Assembly (NCBI GenBank): GCA_025350055.1
Contig: JANXYK010000057.1
Coordinates: 1 to 64,000 of the forward strand
Source of the DNA: Gammaproteobacteria bacterium
GTDB lineage: Bacteria > Pseudomonadota > Gammaproteobacteria > Steroidobacterales > Steroidobacteraceae
DNA length: 64,000 nt
Direction of reading: 5' to 3'
The notes beneath the pieces are model-generated. The model was given only the letters and a program-made list of their open reading frames with translations. It had not been told where the DNA came from and did not search any database. Made by a program: the position numbers and the translations under genes. Of this stretch, positions 29,784-39,030 are shown in pieces. Numbering within the stretch: the first letter of the stretch is position 1; each line of letters starts with the position of its first letter.

Positions 29784-31108
29784 TGGTTCGCGGATGCCCG
29801 CTTGAGATAGCCGGTCAGATCCGGAAGCTGCTCGAGCTCCGAAGGCATGACTGCCACCTCCGTAATTCGGTGTGGGCTGACACTCCGTGAACGGCGTCCG
29901 CCCCTCCCGCCCAGAGCGCCCAGCAAGCCCTCTGAATCCCTTCCGCGCGTCGTCTGGCGTCGCTCCACTTCACGCTCCCCAATCAAGCGCGAGGCATATT
30001 GCGCAGTGCCTCCGGATTCGCTGCCGGAGCAGCGCAGAATCAAGGTATTGCCGCAGTTCTCCGTGATCGTCTGAGCATCAGCAGCACCGTAGGTGCCGCT
30101 GACTTGCGCAACGGACTGGAATCCCAACACGCAGCGCCCACCAAATTTGCGCAGCCGCGCCAGTGCGTCCTTGAGGCCATCAATGGCGCCCAGCGCATCC
30201 AGCTCATCCATGACGAACCAGAGTCGCAGGTCATCCTCGGCATGCTCCATGGCCTCGAAAATGGCAATGCGCAGCCACGTGGCGATGATCGAACGCAAGG
30301 CAGCGATTTGCCCGGCGCGATAGGGCAGGAACAGTACGCCCTGCCCATGCCGTACCCACTCACGAACCGAAAATCGCCGTCCTCGCTGCTTTTGCACCAA
30401 TTCCAGGGCCGCAGCGGCCGAACTTGCCACCGAGCGGATCGAGCCCAGCATGCGCAGGTTTTGGGCCTCGAGGAACGGTTGCGCCGGCGTACCCGCTACC
30501 AGTGCGCGCAATTCACGGGTAGACGCTACTGCCAGCAGCCGCCACAGCTCAGCCACATCGCAGCGACCGCGTTCGTGACAGCGACGCAAGATGGCTGTTA
30601 ATAAGGTACGAGCGTAGCCTCGCCATTCGCGCCCGGACGGATCCTCAGTAGCCGGGATCAGACCATTCGCGAGCTGTTCCACGTCATGACTGGCATGAAT
30701 CTCGGAAAATGGATCCCAACACGCTGAATCTCTTTCGTAGGGATTGAGAACCACGTCACCGCGCTGCCGATCGAGGAAGCGCTTCAAGTAACCGCCGTCC
30801 GGGTCACTGATAACCGCCCGGTCGCCGCGCTCGAGCGCCCCGGCCAGCAGCTCTGCGATCGCTGTGGACTTGCCCGTGCCCGTTGTCCCGATGAGCTTGA
30901 AATGCTTGCACTCGTCGAGCGGTGCGATGCTCACACCACCCAGTGTCAGCCTCGGTCTTAGCGACCAAGGCGCAAGGCGCCCGCGATGGCGCACCCGTCG
31001 GTGAACGAGCGCGCCGCGCTGGTGCACCACCGCTCCCGCGCGATGCCAGATGTGTGCCGCTCCGGCAATTGCCGCGATTGCAAGCGCAAAGGGTGCGACG
31101 TTCAGCAC
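29756..31108 (-). CDS. VirD4/TrwB-like coupling protein, copy 2
   Basis: 450 residues. Walker A IGTTGTGKSTAIAEL is followed by GDRAVISDPDGGYLKRF, LRLWFVMDELDALGAIDGLK (Walker B), and the RKFGGRCVLGFQSVAQVSGT and ENCGNTLILRCSG segments of the type IV coupling-protein motor. It has an N-terminal membrane region of about 30 residues. It resembles the 593-residue paralogue at 31594-33375 over most of its length but has a shorter N-terminal membrane domain and tail. It is expected to recruit the relaxase-DNA complex to the T4SS. Confidence 0.8.
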   Translation of the reverse strand: MLNVAPFALAIAAIAGAAHIWHRAGAVVHQRGALVHRRVRHRGRLAPWSLRPRLTLGGVSIAPLDECKHFKLIGTTGTGKSTAIAELLAGALERGDRAVISDPDGGYLKRFLDRQRGDVVLNPYERDSACWDPFSEIHASHDVEQLANGLIPATEDPSGREWRGYARTLLTAILRRCHERGRCDVAELWRLLAVASTRELRALVAGTPAQPFLEAQNLRMLGSIRSVASSAAAALELVQKQRGRRFSVREWVRHGQGVLFLPYRAGQIAALRSIIATWLRIAIFEAMEHAEDDLRLWFVMDELDALGAIDGLKDALARLRKFGGRCVLGFQSVAQVSGTYGAADAQTITENCGNTLILRCSGSESGGTAQYASRLIGEREVERRQTTRGRDSEGLLGALGGRGGRRSRSVSPHRITEVAVMPSELEQLPDLTGYLKRASANHWQRVTLAR

Positions 31109-31109
31109 C

Positions 31110-31604
31110 TCAATAGCCTTTCACGATCATGAAGTCCGAAGCGTCGCCATAGGGCGGCGCCCGTCGATCGACGCGGACACACAGGCGTTGATCGACACCA
31201 CATTTGTGCAGCTCAATGCGCGCCCCCTGACGTTCCAGTTGCGCCAGTACTTGAACGTACTGTGCGTGCCTGGCGCGCAGCACACCGAGCTCGGATGGCG
31301 AGGGCACTATCCACCAGCCCACCAGCAGGACTACCGCACTGCACAGGCCACTGACGGCGAGCGCCCATACCCCGAGCGTCATGCCGGCAGACCGCCGCAG
31401 TCTTTGCAGTGCTGCCGACGCGTGCCGGCTGTCACTGGCCACGGCTTGCAAATCCTCACTGAGTCTAAGGCGAATTTCCTCGCGCACAACTTCGCCCAGC
31501 TCACCTACGTGACCCTTGAGTTTGCGCAAACACGACTCGGCCAGCCGCTGTTGGCTGTGCGCGGCTTCCATTAAAAGACCCGCCTTGAGCGACTCATCGT
31601 CCAC
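31110..31604 (-). CDS. Coiled-coil membrane protein between the coupling proteins
   Basis: 164 residues: an N-terminal coiled coil (RLAESCLRKLKGHVGELGEV to about 60), one membrane helix at about 74-98 (MTLGVWALAVSGLCSAVVLL), then a periplasmic tail with two Cys. I do not recognise a family. Its position between two coupling-protein genes, overlapping the upstream one by 11 bases, suggests a role in relaxosome or coupling-protein docking. Confidence 0.6.
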   Translation of the reverse strand: MDDESLKAGLLMEAAHSQQRLAESCLRKLKGHVGELGEVVREEIRLRLSEDLQAVASDSRHASAALQRLRRSAGMTLGVWALAVSGLCSAVVLLVGWWIVPSPSELGVLRARHAQYVQVLAQLERQGARIELHKCGVDQRLCVRVDRRAPPYGDASDFMIVKGY

Positions 31605-33375
31605 GGGGTAACTCCTGCGCTACGGTCCTGGTTCGCGCGGCTCGCGGCGGCCTTGCAACCCTGGCTCGCACTGCCGCTACGCGCTCGGCACTGCGCAACT
31701 CCTGCCACGCTGTGCGGGCGGCTGCGCTCGCTTGCGCGCTGGGCGACATCCGCGGCTCAACCGCAGTATCAGTGCGCGAGTGCGCGGCTATGGTGGACGT
31801 GCCTTGCATCGCGGGCGCGATTGTCAACGCGACCCGCTGCCATTGCGGCATGGAACTGAGCTTCAGGAATCCCTGGCGATCGGCCAGCTGCTCCAGCTCC
31901 GAGTCCAGCACGGCCGGCTCAATCACGACGCTCTCGGCTCGTGTGGTAGAGGCGAACCAGTCGGCGGGCCGCCGGCTGAACGAATGATTATTGCGCAGGA
32001 TCTGGCGCTGACCGATCAGCCGCGAAGCGAAGCTGGCGGTCCCTCCCTGTTGACTGGCGGAGCAACGCAGGATCAGCGTATTGCCGCAGTTCTCTATGAT
32101 TGTCTGCGCTTCTCCGGTACCGTAGGTATTGGAGACTTGGCCCACCGATTGAAAACCCAATACGCACCGGCCGCCAAATTTCCGCAGCCTGGCCAATGCG
32201 TCCTTCAACCCGTCGATCTGCCCAAGCGCATCAAGTTCGTCCACCACGAACCACAGGGGTCGGTCGCACTCCTCGCCATTCATGGTGGCGAATATCGCCA
32301 AACGCATCCACGCCGAGACGGTTGAACGGAGAGCGGCAATTTGTCCGGCGCGGTAAGGCATGAACAATACGCCACCCTTCCGGTCCTGGTTTTCCCGAGC
32401 CACCCACTGCCGGATGGAAAACGGCGCACCGTTCTGCGCGGCGACATGTTCCAGGGCACTTACGGCGGAACTGGCCACCGACCGAATTGAGTCAAACATG
32501 CGGCTGTTGTTTTCTTCGAGAAAGGGTTGCGCCGCGGTGCCCTGCAGTAATGTTCTGAGCTCCCTGGCATCCGCAGCGACCAGCAGTCGATAGAGTTCTC
32601 CCATACCCCGCACGCCGGAGTCGTGCGCCTGGCGAGTGACCGCCGAGAAGAAGGTACGGGCATAGTTGTTCCAGCTCCGGTCGCTCCCGCTGCCATCAGG
32701 AATCAACGAGCGGGCCAGCTGATCAACGTCGTAGTGCGTTGTGATCTCGCCGAACAGATCCCATTTCATGGAGCGCGCGTCAAAGGGGTTCAGGATCACA
32801 TCGCCGCGCTCGGCGTTGAAATAGCGCTGCAGGTAACCGCCGTCCGGATCCGCAAAGACAGCCCGATCGCCCCGTCGCAACGCTCCGTCCATCAACTCCT
32901 TGATGGCCGTGCTCTTGCCGGTTCCGGTAGTGCCGATGAATTTGAAGTGCTTGCCTTCATCGCCCGCGGACACGGTGATGCCGCCCAGTGACAGCGTGGC
33001 GGTCGCGCCAGCAACCTGTCGTGGGCGCTGCGACGGCACCGCAGCGACAATCCGGGTACCCCGCAGATAGCTTTCAGGCGATGACTCGGCTCGCCGCGCG
33101 AGCAATGCGCCGCCCGTGAAGCCCAGCGCGACGGTAATCGTGGCGCCCAACCCCACCTGCAACAGGCTGCCGGCAGCAACACCAAGTCCTGCCGAGAGTG
33201 GCGACAGCAGAGCGACGCTCGCCTGCGCCGCCACAGTCAGCGGAGCCGCGAGCAGCGGTGACAGCAGCCAGTGGCGCAGGCCCGCTCGGCTGCGGGCGAA
33301 TGCCGCCATCATCGGCAACCACGTCAGCGTGTAAGCCACGAGCTGACCACTCCAACCATGCAACCAGGATGGCAT
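31594..33375 (-). CDS. VirD4/TrwB-like coupling protein, copy 1
   Basis: 593 residues. N-terminal membrane helices at about 10-95, then Walker A IGTTGTGKSTAIKELMDG, AVFADPDGGYLQRYF, Walker B LWFVVDELDALGQIDGLK and FGGRCVLGFQSVGQVSNT, the same motor as the 29756-31108 gene. It also has an extra C-terminal basic extension of about 70 residues. Known T4SS clusters usually have one such protein; here two paralogues flank a small membrane protein. Confidence 0.8.
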   Translation of the reverse strand: MPSWLHGWSGQLVAYTLTWLPMMAAFARSRAGLRHWLLSPLLAAPLTVAAQASVALLSPLSAGLGVAAGSLLQVGLGATITVALGFTGGALLARRAESSPESYLRGTRIVAAVPSQRPRQVAGATATLSLGGITVSAGDEGKHFKFIGTTGTGKSTAIKELMDGALRRGDRAVFADPDGGYLQRYFNAERGDVILNPFDARSMKWDLFGEITTHYDVDQLARSLIPDGSGSDRSWNNYARTFFSAVTRQAHDSGVRGMGELYRLLVAADARELRTLLQGTAAQPFLEENNSRMFDSIRSVASSAVSALEHVAAQNGAPFSIRQWVARENQDRKGGVLFMPYRAGQIAALRSTVSAWMRLAIFATMNGEECDRPLWFVVDELDALGQIDGLKDALARLRKFGGRCVLGFQSVGQVSNTYGTGEAQTIIENCGNTLILRCSASQQGGTASFASRLIGQRQILRNNHSFSRRPADWFASTTRAESVVIEPAVLDSELEQLADRQGFLKLSSMPQWQRVALTIAPAMQGTSTIAAHSRTDTAVEPRMSPSAQASAAARTAWQELRSAERVAAVRARVARPPRAARTRTVAQELPRGR

Positions 33376-33378
33376 GCT

Positions 33379-34434
33379 TCAGCCTGATCCGCTTTCCAGG
33401 CGGCGGCCCGGCGCGAACCAGACCTCGCGGACGTAACGCCGACGCCCATCAAAACCGCATTGCACGATTACGTCGACCAATTGATGAAGCAAGTGCCGGA
33501 TATCGCTGCGGGACAGTGATCTGCCACTGGCACTCTGTTTGACAAGCAGCACCAGTTGTTCGAAGGCGAGTTCCGCGCTTCCGGCATGCACGCTGGTGAT
33601 CGAGCCCGGGTGACCGGAGTTCACGCAGCGCAGATAGTCAAACGCCTCCTCACCGCGAAGCTCGGCCAACAATATCCGATCAGGTCGCAGGCGCAGGCTA
33701 CAGTCGAGCAGCTGCTTGGGTGCTACACGCGCCAGGCCTTGTCCGTCTTTGCTGTAATAGAGCTGCACCGCATTGGGGTGCCGGGGCAACGCCAGTTCAG
33801 CGGTATCCTCGATGGTAACGAGCCGCTCGTGAGCCGGGATTTCCTGAATGAGCGCCTTCGTCCAGGTGGTCTTGCCGGAGCCGGTCGGACCGGAGATCAG
33901 TATGTTCAGCCGGCTCTGGACCGCCAGACACAGAAACCGCTCATATTCGTGGTCGGCCGCCAATCGTTGCAGCTGCACCATCGTCGCATCGGGACTTGCC
34001 TCCGCAGCGCGCGCGACTCGCAGGGCACCGCGCTCACACAATTGCGCGATTGACCAGCTCTGCCGAGAGGGCCGACGGATAGCGATGGCAACTGTTCCTG
34101 TTGACGTCGCCGGAGGAACCACAATCTGCACGCGTTCCCCACCCGGCAGCCAGCCAGAGAGCAGCGGCGAGCACTCATCGATGCGTTGGTGTGTTGCGTT
34201 AGCGACGAGTTTTGCCAGACGATTGCACCAGCCTAAGTCGGCGAACGGCAATGCCTCCCGGCGCCAACCCATGCTGGTTTCCACGAATACCTCTCCCGGC
34301 CGGTTGATGCACAGCTCATTGACCTCATCGTCTGCCAGCAACGGGCGCAAGTCGCGCAACGTCAGCTGCAGCGCCGTGACCCCGATCGGCTCCACGGTAC
34401 GACTAAGGGCTGCGGGTGAGCGCGTGCAGCTCAT
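33379..34434 (-). CDS. virB11: VirB11-like traffic ATPase
   Basis: 351 residues with the VirB11 N-terminal fragment (EVNELCINRPGEVFVETSMG), Walker A ILISGPTGSGKTTWTKAL, the Asp box IPAHERLVTIEDTAELAL, Walker B LRLRPDRILLAELRGEEAF and the His box SGHPGSITSVHAG. This hexameric ATPase powers T4SS assembly and transfer. It overlaps the virB10 gene by 32 bases. Confidence 0.9.
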   Translation of the reverse strand: MSCTRSPAALSRTVEPIGVTALQLTLRDLRPLLADDEVNELCINRPGEVFVETSMGWRREALPFADLGWCNRLAKLVANATHQRIDECSPLLSGWLPGGERVQIVVPPATSTGTVAIAIRRPSRQSWSIAQLCERGALRVARAAEASPDATMVQLQRLAADHEYERFLCLAVQSRLNILISGPTGSGKTTWTKALIQEIPAHERLVTIEDTAELALPRHPNAVQLYYSKDGQGLARVAPKQLLDCSLRLRPDRILLAELRGEEAFDYLRCVNSGHPGSITSVHAGSAELAFEQLVLLVKQSASGRSLSRSDIRHLLHQLVDVIVQCGFDGRRRYVREVWFAPGRRLESGSG

Positions 34435-35563
34435 AGACTGTGCGAAAGTCCAAATCCTTTGCCACCAGGATCTGGATTCGATCGCCCTGCTCTTTGACTA
34501 CGGTGGGTGCAATGCCGATAGTGCTCTTTAGCGCTTCGGTCGCCATGTCTTGCATGCCGCCGGTATTGAGAGTGATGGATCCGGGCTCTCGCACGCGCGA
34601 CTGCGTTACTGCCTGTACCGTGCCATTGATCGTGGTGATCAGCATGGCCGCTCCAAAGCGCTGCCAGAAGTGACGGTTGACAGTGCCAGGGAGACCCGTT
34701 CGGCCCAGCTCATCCGCGCCCGGTGAGTCCAGATGAACAATGACGCCATTGTGAGTACGTGCCTCGGTCCAGAGTACGAAAATCCGGGCGGCACCCTGCT
34801 GTACCTGTCCGCGCAGCTCGCCGATCAATTTGGTGCCACGCTCGAGCAGCACGACGGTGCCATCGGCGCCGAAGGTATCGGTTGCCGTGATGCAGGTCGT
34901 CATTCCAGCCAACGTTGAATCAATCGCCGTCTCCAGGGTGCAATCGATGAAGGTTCCCTTGGGCATCAGCAGTCGCATGTCAGGCATGCGCTGGGCGGCC
35001 ACCACAGGCGCCGTCGCCGGCTCGGCGGCCTGCGGCTCGACGGCGCGCGGCGTTGCGGTCGGAGATCCAGGATCAACTGTCCGACCTGCAAATACTTCGG
35101 CAGTGAGTCGCCGCTCGAGGGCCCGCTGTGCCGGCGTCGCCGAAATGGCTTGGGGCGCGGACGCAGACTCTGCCAGCGGTGCCGGTGCATTCCACGCCTG
35201 CGGCTCGGGCGACTCACTCTGCGTTGAGGCAACTTCCGGTGCTGACGTGAGTACGCGACCCAATGCCGGCAGCGGCACGTCTGACACTGCAGCAGCTCTA
35301 TTTGATGCGCTGGAACTTGCGACCGCCTGCTGGGGTCGAGCGACCGCCCTGCTGTAGTACCAACCCAGCATGCCGCCGGCCGCGACCACCACCAGGGTCG
35401 CCGCAAGTGCGTTGCTGGCGCGATTCTGCATCGACGCGGGCACCCAGAACCGGAACGCCTCACGCTGTCCCGGCACCGACAGTCCAGCGACCGAAGCTCG
35501 GGGTTCTCTCTGGTCGCTCTGCCGTGGATCCAGGCTCTCGTGCCCGTTCACTTGCCTGCTCAC
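34403..35563 (-). CDS. virB10: VirB10-like T4SS channel protein
   Basis: About 386 residues from the GTG at 35563, which overlaps the virB9 TGA. It has a short cytoplasmic part, one membrane helix (LAATLVVVAAGGMLGWYYSR), a long Pro/Ala-rich linker, and the TrbI/VirB10 barrel with LMPKGTFIDCTLETAIDSTL, ERGTKLIGELRGQVQQG and RFGAAMLITTINGTVQA. It spans both membranes and senses ATP use by the energisers. Confidence 0.85.
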   Translation of the reverse strand: MSRQVNGHESLDPRQSDQREPRASVAGLSVPGQREAFRFWVPASMQNRASNALAATLVVVAAGGMLGWYYSRAVARPQQAVASSSASNRAAAVSDVPLPALGRVLTSAPEVASTQSESPEPQAWNAPAPLAESASAPQAISATPAQRALERRLTAEVFAGRTVDPGSPTATPRAVEPQAAEPATAPVVAAQRMPDMRLLMPKGTFIDCTLETAIDSTLAGMTTCITATDTFGADGTVVLLERGTKLIGELRGQVQQGAARIFVLWTEARTHNGVIVHLDSPGADELGRTGLPGTVNRHFWQRFGAAMLITTINGTVQAVTQSRVREPGSITLNTGGMQDMATEALKSTIGIAPTVVKEQGDRIQILVAKDLDFRTVYELHALTRSP

Positions 35564-36330
35564 TGGGCACCGCCGGAAACTGTGCGTTCGACCGCCGGGC
35601 TGACTGTTCCCGAAGGCAGCCGTTCGCCCGCACCACCAAAAGTCTTGTTGACGACGCATCCCCGCAGCGCACCGCGTCGCAGGACGAACTGGTGGGCTAC
35701 GCGTTGCACGACGAGTTCATCGCCGTGCATGCTGAAATTGAGCAGCGTCTCCCCACCGTCGTCATTGCGGACAAAAACGGCCGGCTGCTCCGCACGCGCC
35801 GACCATCGCAGCCACGTGTGCACACCGTCGTCCCAGACCGACTCAGGCATCAACGATGGCGATCCGCAATACCAATAGTCCGCGTTGTGCGTTCGCTCGG
35901 AGGAAGACATGTCCATCGCGGCCTGGACATCGTGGTTCGCATTGGAGGTGCTCCCGAAACTGGGCGGATAGCTGAACCGCAGGGCATACATCGGGCCTTC
36001 ATTGTGTCCGAGCGTCGTGTAATCGAATTGATACTGCCGTCGATTGGTAAGCACGGTCAGATTGGTGGTCACCTGCGCCACTTTTGGCTTGATGAACAGA
36101 TGATTGTCCTGCGCAAAGTACGCCAAAGCTGCGAGATCACCGGTTCCCAGACCCATGAATACCTCGCCGCGTTCGAATTCGATGTCAATCTGGAATCCTG
36201 GCTGGCCGTGTAGCCGGAAGACGGCATCGGCGCTGTACTGCGCGGTTCGCAATCGACTGTCGCTCGCCGCCCAGACGGGCGCGGCACCCAGAATGATCGC
36301 TATGCACACCGCCACCTGTGCCCCCGTCAT
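35560..36330 (-). CDS. virB9: VirB9-like T4SS outer-membrane-complex protein
   Basis: 256 residues with a signal peptide (about 1-21, cleaved after VWA), a CagX/VirB9 N-terminal domain (DIEFERGEVFMGLGTGD, HLFIKPKVAQVTTNLTVLTN) and a C-terminal domain (DGVHTWLRWSARAEQPAVFV, QRVAHQFVLRRG). It should sit in the outer-membrane core with VirB7 and VirB10. It overlaps virB8 by 4 bases. Confidence 0.85.
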   Translation of the reverse strand: MTGAQVAVCIAIILGAAPVWAASDSRLRTAQYSADAVFRLHGQPGFQIDIEFERGEVFMGLGTGDLAALAYFAQDNHLFIKPKVAQVTTNLTVLTNRRQYQFDYTTLGHNEGPMYALRFSYPPSFGSTSNANHDVQAAMDMSSSERTHNADYWYCGSPSLMPESVWDDGVHTWLRWSARAEQPAVFVRNDDGGETLLNFSMHGDELVVQRVAHQFVLRRGALRGCVVNKTFGGAGERLPSGTVSPAVERTVSGGAQ

Positions 36331-37064
36331 GATGACGCTCCTGCCGTAGCCGCAACGGGCGGCTCAGAGGGCGATGCCGGCAGCACTTCCGGCTCCGAAG
36401 TCAGCCCCAACACCTTGAATCCCAGGGGATTAAAACTGCGTTTCTTGATATCGGCGGCGGGCTGCGCGTAGGCGTACTCGATCGATGCGATCCAATGGGT
36501 AATACGCGGTAGTGCTCCGTTGGCCGCTCGCTCCTCCTTCAGGTAGCGCACCTGCGCCAGGTCATCGACACCGCTGGAGCGCTTGAAGAAGCTGACGGAC
36601 AGCACCTGGGCACGCATCGTACTGCCATCACGATGCACATTCAGCGGCGATAGCGGATTGCCTGTCGCCCATAGCGCACTCCAGTGCTGATTGCGCTGCG
36701 CCCCATTGAAGGCACCGCATTCCTCATAGTCACTCTCGGCTGTGTACGCACTAAAGCGTTCGCACACCGTCACATAGTGCGTCAGGAAATAGCGGGTGAC
36801 TGTCAGTTCCACCGGAGCATCGGCGCGATAACCAGGCACGACATCCACTACACCAGTGCTGCTATCGACCCGCACCACGAACGGTTCGACGTGTTTCAGC
36901 GGCATGAGCGCGAGCAACGCACCCGCGCAGGCGAGCGCGCATAGCCATCCCGCCACGCCAACCAACCACGCCACGCGCGTTTCGCGACGGCAAACGGCCG
37001 ACCGATCGAGATCCCATGCGCTGGCTTCCGCGCAGTATGCTTTCAGCGCGAGATCCGAGTTCAT
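36327..37064 (-). CDS. virB8: VirB8-like T4SS inner-membrane protein
   Basis: 245 residues from the ATG at 37064 (MNSDLALKAYCAEASAWDLD); the open frame continues upstream but is a shadow of other genes. One membrane helix (VGVAGWLCALACAGALLALM) is followed by the periplasmic NTF2-like domain (VTRYFLTHYVTVCERFSAYT, QVRYLKEERAANG, HWIASIEYAYAQP, NPLGFKVLG), the VirB8 pattern. Its ATG overlaps the stop of the small upstream gene. Confidence 0.85.
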   Translation of the reverse strand: MNSDLALKAYCAEASAWDLDRSAVCRRETRVAWLVGVAGWLCALACAGALLALMPLKHVEPFVVRVDSSTGVVDVVPGYRADAPVELTVTRYFLTHYVTVCERFSAYTAESDYEECGAFNGAQRNQHWSALWATGNPLSPLNVHRDGSTMRAQVLSVSFFKRSSGVDDLAQVRYLKEERAANGALPRITHWIASIEYAYAQPAADIKKRSFNPLGFKVLGLTSEPEVLPASPSEPPVAATAGASS

Positions 37065-37240
37065 GGCCGGACCGCTGGTGCGGCCGGTGGTGCCGAGGTG
37101 GGCGGCTCGGCCGCCGGCGGCACGCGCGCCCGTGCCGTTGTCGCGACGTTTATGGGTCGCAACGCCGTCGAACACAGTGCGTCGTGCGTGGCGCAACCGC
37201 ACTCCACGCCCAGCAGTCCCAACACAAGAATCAGCTTCAT
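37061..37240 (-). CDS. virB7: VirB7-like small envelope protein
   Basis: 59 residues: MKLILVLGLLGVECGCATHD, then an Ala/Pro-rich tail ending in VRP. The hydrophobic leader followed by Cys and the position between virB6 and virB8 fit VirB7, the lipoprotein partner of VirB9. The lipobox is imperfect (Glu before the first Cys), so lipidation is uncertain. The stop overlaps the virB8 ATG (ATGA), supporting a real gene. It is short enough to be missed by automatic annotation. Confidence 0.65.
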   Translation of the reverse strand: MKLILVLGLLGVECGCATHDALCSTALRPINVATTARARVPPAAEPPTSAPPAAPAVRP

Positions 37241-37282
37241 GAGCGCTCTCCGAACAATCTGGATTGAAATGTTTCCGGCCGT

Positions 37283-38248
37283 TCAGGCCGGCGTACCAGG
37301 CCGATCGACCAGGGATGCCTCGCTGGACCGCGGCACCCTGGATCGTGACGCAAGCTTGTTGGCGATCAATCCCGCCAGTTGCGTCGTGCGCGCACTGCCG
37401 CGGGCGCGACTCCAGGACACCACTCGACTGATCGAGCTGTAGGAATTGAGCGTGACGCCGCCCGCCAGACCCGCGGCCAAGGGCATGATCTGACGCATGA
37501 ACAGAAACACCAGAACCGACACCAGCACCATGTCGACGGCGTCCATGGTCAAGATAGCGCTGCCGCGCGCGGCGGTTTGTGCCGCATAGCTTGCCACCAA
37601 CCGTAACAGCAGCGCAGCTGCGACCACGCTGAGAATCGTGATCAAGGCGTAGTTGACCAACTGCGCCAGCCACGCCGTGAACAACCGGCGGGAACTGTCG
37701 AACAGCAGCATGACGATGAAGAGTGGGCCGAGTGCCAACAACACCGACTCTGCAATGCTCGACAGGGCGATCAGAAACATGGTGTATACGCACAGCAGCC
37801 CCACCATCAACCAGACCACCAATCCGGCCACCATGAAACCAAGCCCGGCGCCGGTGAGACCCACACTCCGATCCCACAGCTGCCCGGCCACCGCGCCGCC
37901 CTGGTCCCAGATAGCGTCGATGGTCTTGACCGGATCGGCAGCACCGATGAGCACGGCGGCAAATTCGCTGGGAGCTCGGTAGAACGTATCCACGATCACG
38001 CTGTTGTACAGCCACAGGCGCAATCCGACTCCCAACACCAGAGCCAGCAGCACAATCCGCTTCACACCATCAAGCAGAGGTTCTTCGCTGCGGCCGCTCA
38101 TCTGCAGGTAACCCCACGCCATCACGTATAGCGTCCCCAGCACCAGCACCGGGGGTTCGATGGCCTGAGCTACCCGCACGGTCAAATCACCGATGTAGCC
38201 GTTGAGCTGCGCATTCATCCAGGTCCAGAAGGTCTGAAAGAATCCCAT
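37283..38248 (-). CDS. virB6: VirB6-like polytopic T4SS protein
   Basis: 321 residues from the ATG at 38248 (MGFFQTFWTWMNAQLNGYIG). At least five membrane helices: about 37-58, 70-85, 150-180, 185-205 and 240-265, in the VirB6/TrbL arrangement. A basic C-terminal tail follows. A longer in-frame start at 38323 would overlap no functional sequence and is less likely. Confidence 0.8.
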   Translation of the reverse strand: MGFFQTFWTWMNAQLNGYIGDLTVRVAQAIEPPVLVLGTLYVMAWGYLQMSGRSEEPLLDGVKRIVLLALVLGVGLRLWLYNSVIVDTFYRAPSEFAAVLIGAADPVKTIDAIWDQGGAVAGQLWDRSVGLTGAGLGFMVAGLVVWLMVGLLCVYTMFLIALSSIAESVLLALGPLFIVMLLFDSSRRLFTAWLAQLVNYALITILSVVAAALLLRLVASYAAQTAARGSAILTMDAVDMVLVSVLVFLFMRQIMPLAAGLAGGVTLNSYSSISRVVSWSRARGSARTTQLAGLIANKLASRSRVPRSSEASLVDRPGTPA

Positions 38249-38280
38249 GTGCGTACCTCTCGATCGTCCCAGGAGTGCGG

Positions 38281-38997
38281 CTATGGAGTCGGTCGAAAAC
38301 GGGTGTCGAACTGACCTTGCCATGCCAGGGACTGCTCCCGCTCATGGGCCTCGGAAGCCCAACGATTGGCTTGCGAGGCCTGGTACAACACCTGCAACTT
38401 GGTTTGTTCGTTCTGCAGCATGTTCTGCTCGGCGCCGATGCGTGCCTGCAAGTCCAGCACCGCCTTCTGGTCAGTCGCACCGTGGATCGCATCAATGAGC
38501 TGCTGCAACGCTGCAAAACGCTCGCTGGTCGCGGCCAGCGCTGCACGAGCCACAACCTGTGCTAGTGCGGCGGCGCTGCGATCAGCACCGATCAGACGTT
38601 GCATTGCGGGAGTCAGCCCTGCAAGGCGTGACGGCGACAAGGCGGCAATCTGTTTGGCAGCAGCCTGCACTTGCGTGCTCAGCGTGCTGCCACGCCCACC
38701 AGAGTCCGCCCCCTGCAACAGCTGATCGAGCTCGCTCCAGTCCTTCGGCAGGTAGTTGCGGGTTACGCCGGTCAGCAGCCGCTCCATGCCGCGGGGGCCC
38801 GAGATCGACTGAAATTCATGTTGCGCCTGCGCCAGATGATCATGTGCCGTTGCCAGCTGCGCTTCCAATACCTGCGCTTGCGCCAGCATTTGAGAGATAT
38901 TGGCGGCATCTATAACCGCGAACTGCGCCCGCGCCAGCGGTGCCACTGATACCGCAATCAGGAATACCAGAGTGCGCCATATCGTTGTAGTCTCCAT
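38281..38997 (-). CDS. virB5: VirB5/TrbJ-like pilus-tip protein
   Basis: 238 residues. A signal peptide (about 1-24, cleaved after ARA) precedes a helical protein with heptad-like Ala/Leu/Gln spacing (AQAQVLEAQLATAHDHLAQA), the TrbJ/VirB5 style. It ends 33 bases before virB6. Minor T4SS pilin is the expected role. Confidence 0.75.
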   Translation of the reverse strand: METTTIWRTLVFLIAVSVAPLARAQFAVIDAANISQMLAQAQVLEAQLATAHDHLAQAQHEFQSISGPRGMERLLTGVTRNYLPKDWSELDQLLQGADSGGRGSTLSTQVQAAAKQIAALSPSRLAGLTPAMQRLIGADRSAAALAQVVARAALAATSERFAALQQLIDAIHGATDQKAVLDLQARIGAEQNMLQNEQTKLQVLYQASQANRWASEAHEREQSLAWQGQFDTRFRPTP

Positions 38998-39030
38998 TGA
39001 GGTCTCCTTGTCGGGTTGGATAAGAACTCA

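Noticed and set aside
37065-38015. Long open extension upstream of virB8
   Set aside because: It is a frame-shifted shadow of the virB6 and virB7-like genes; MNSDLALK at 37064 is the natural start.
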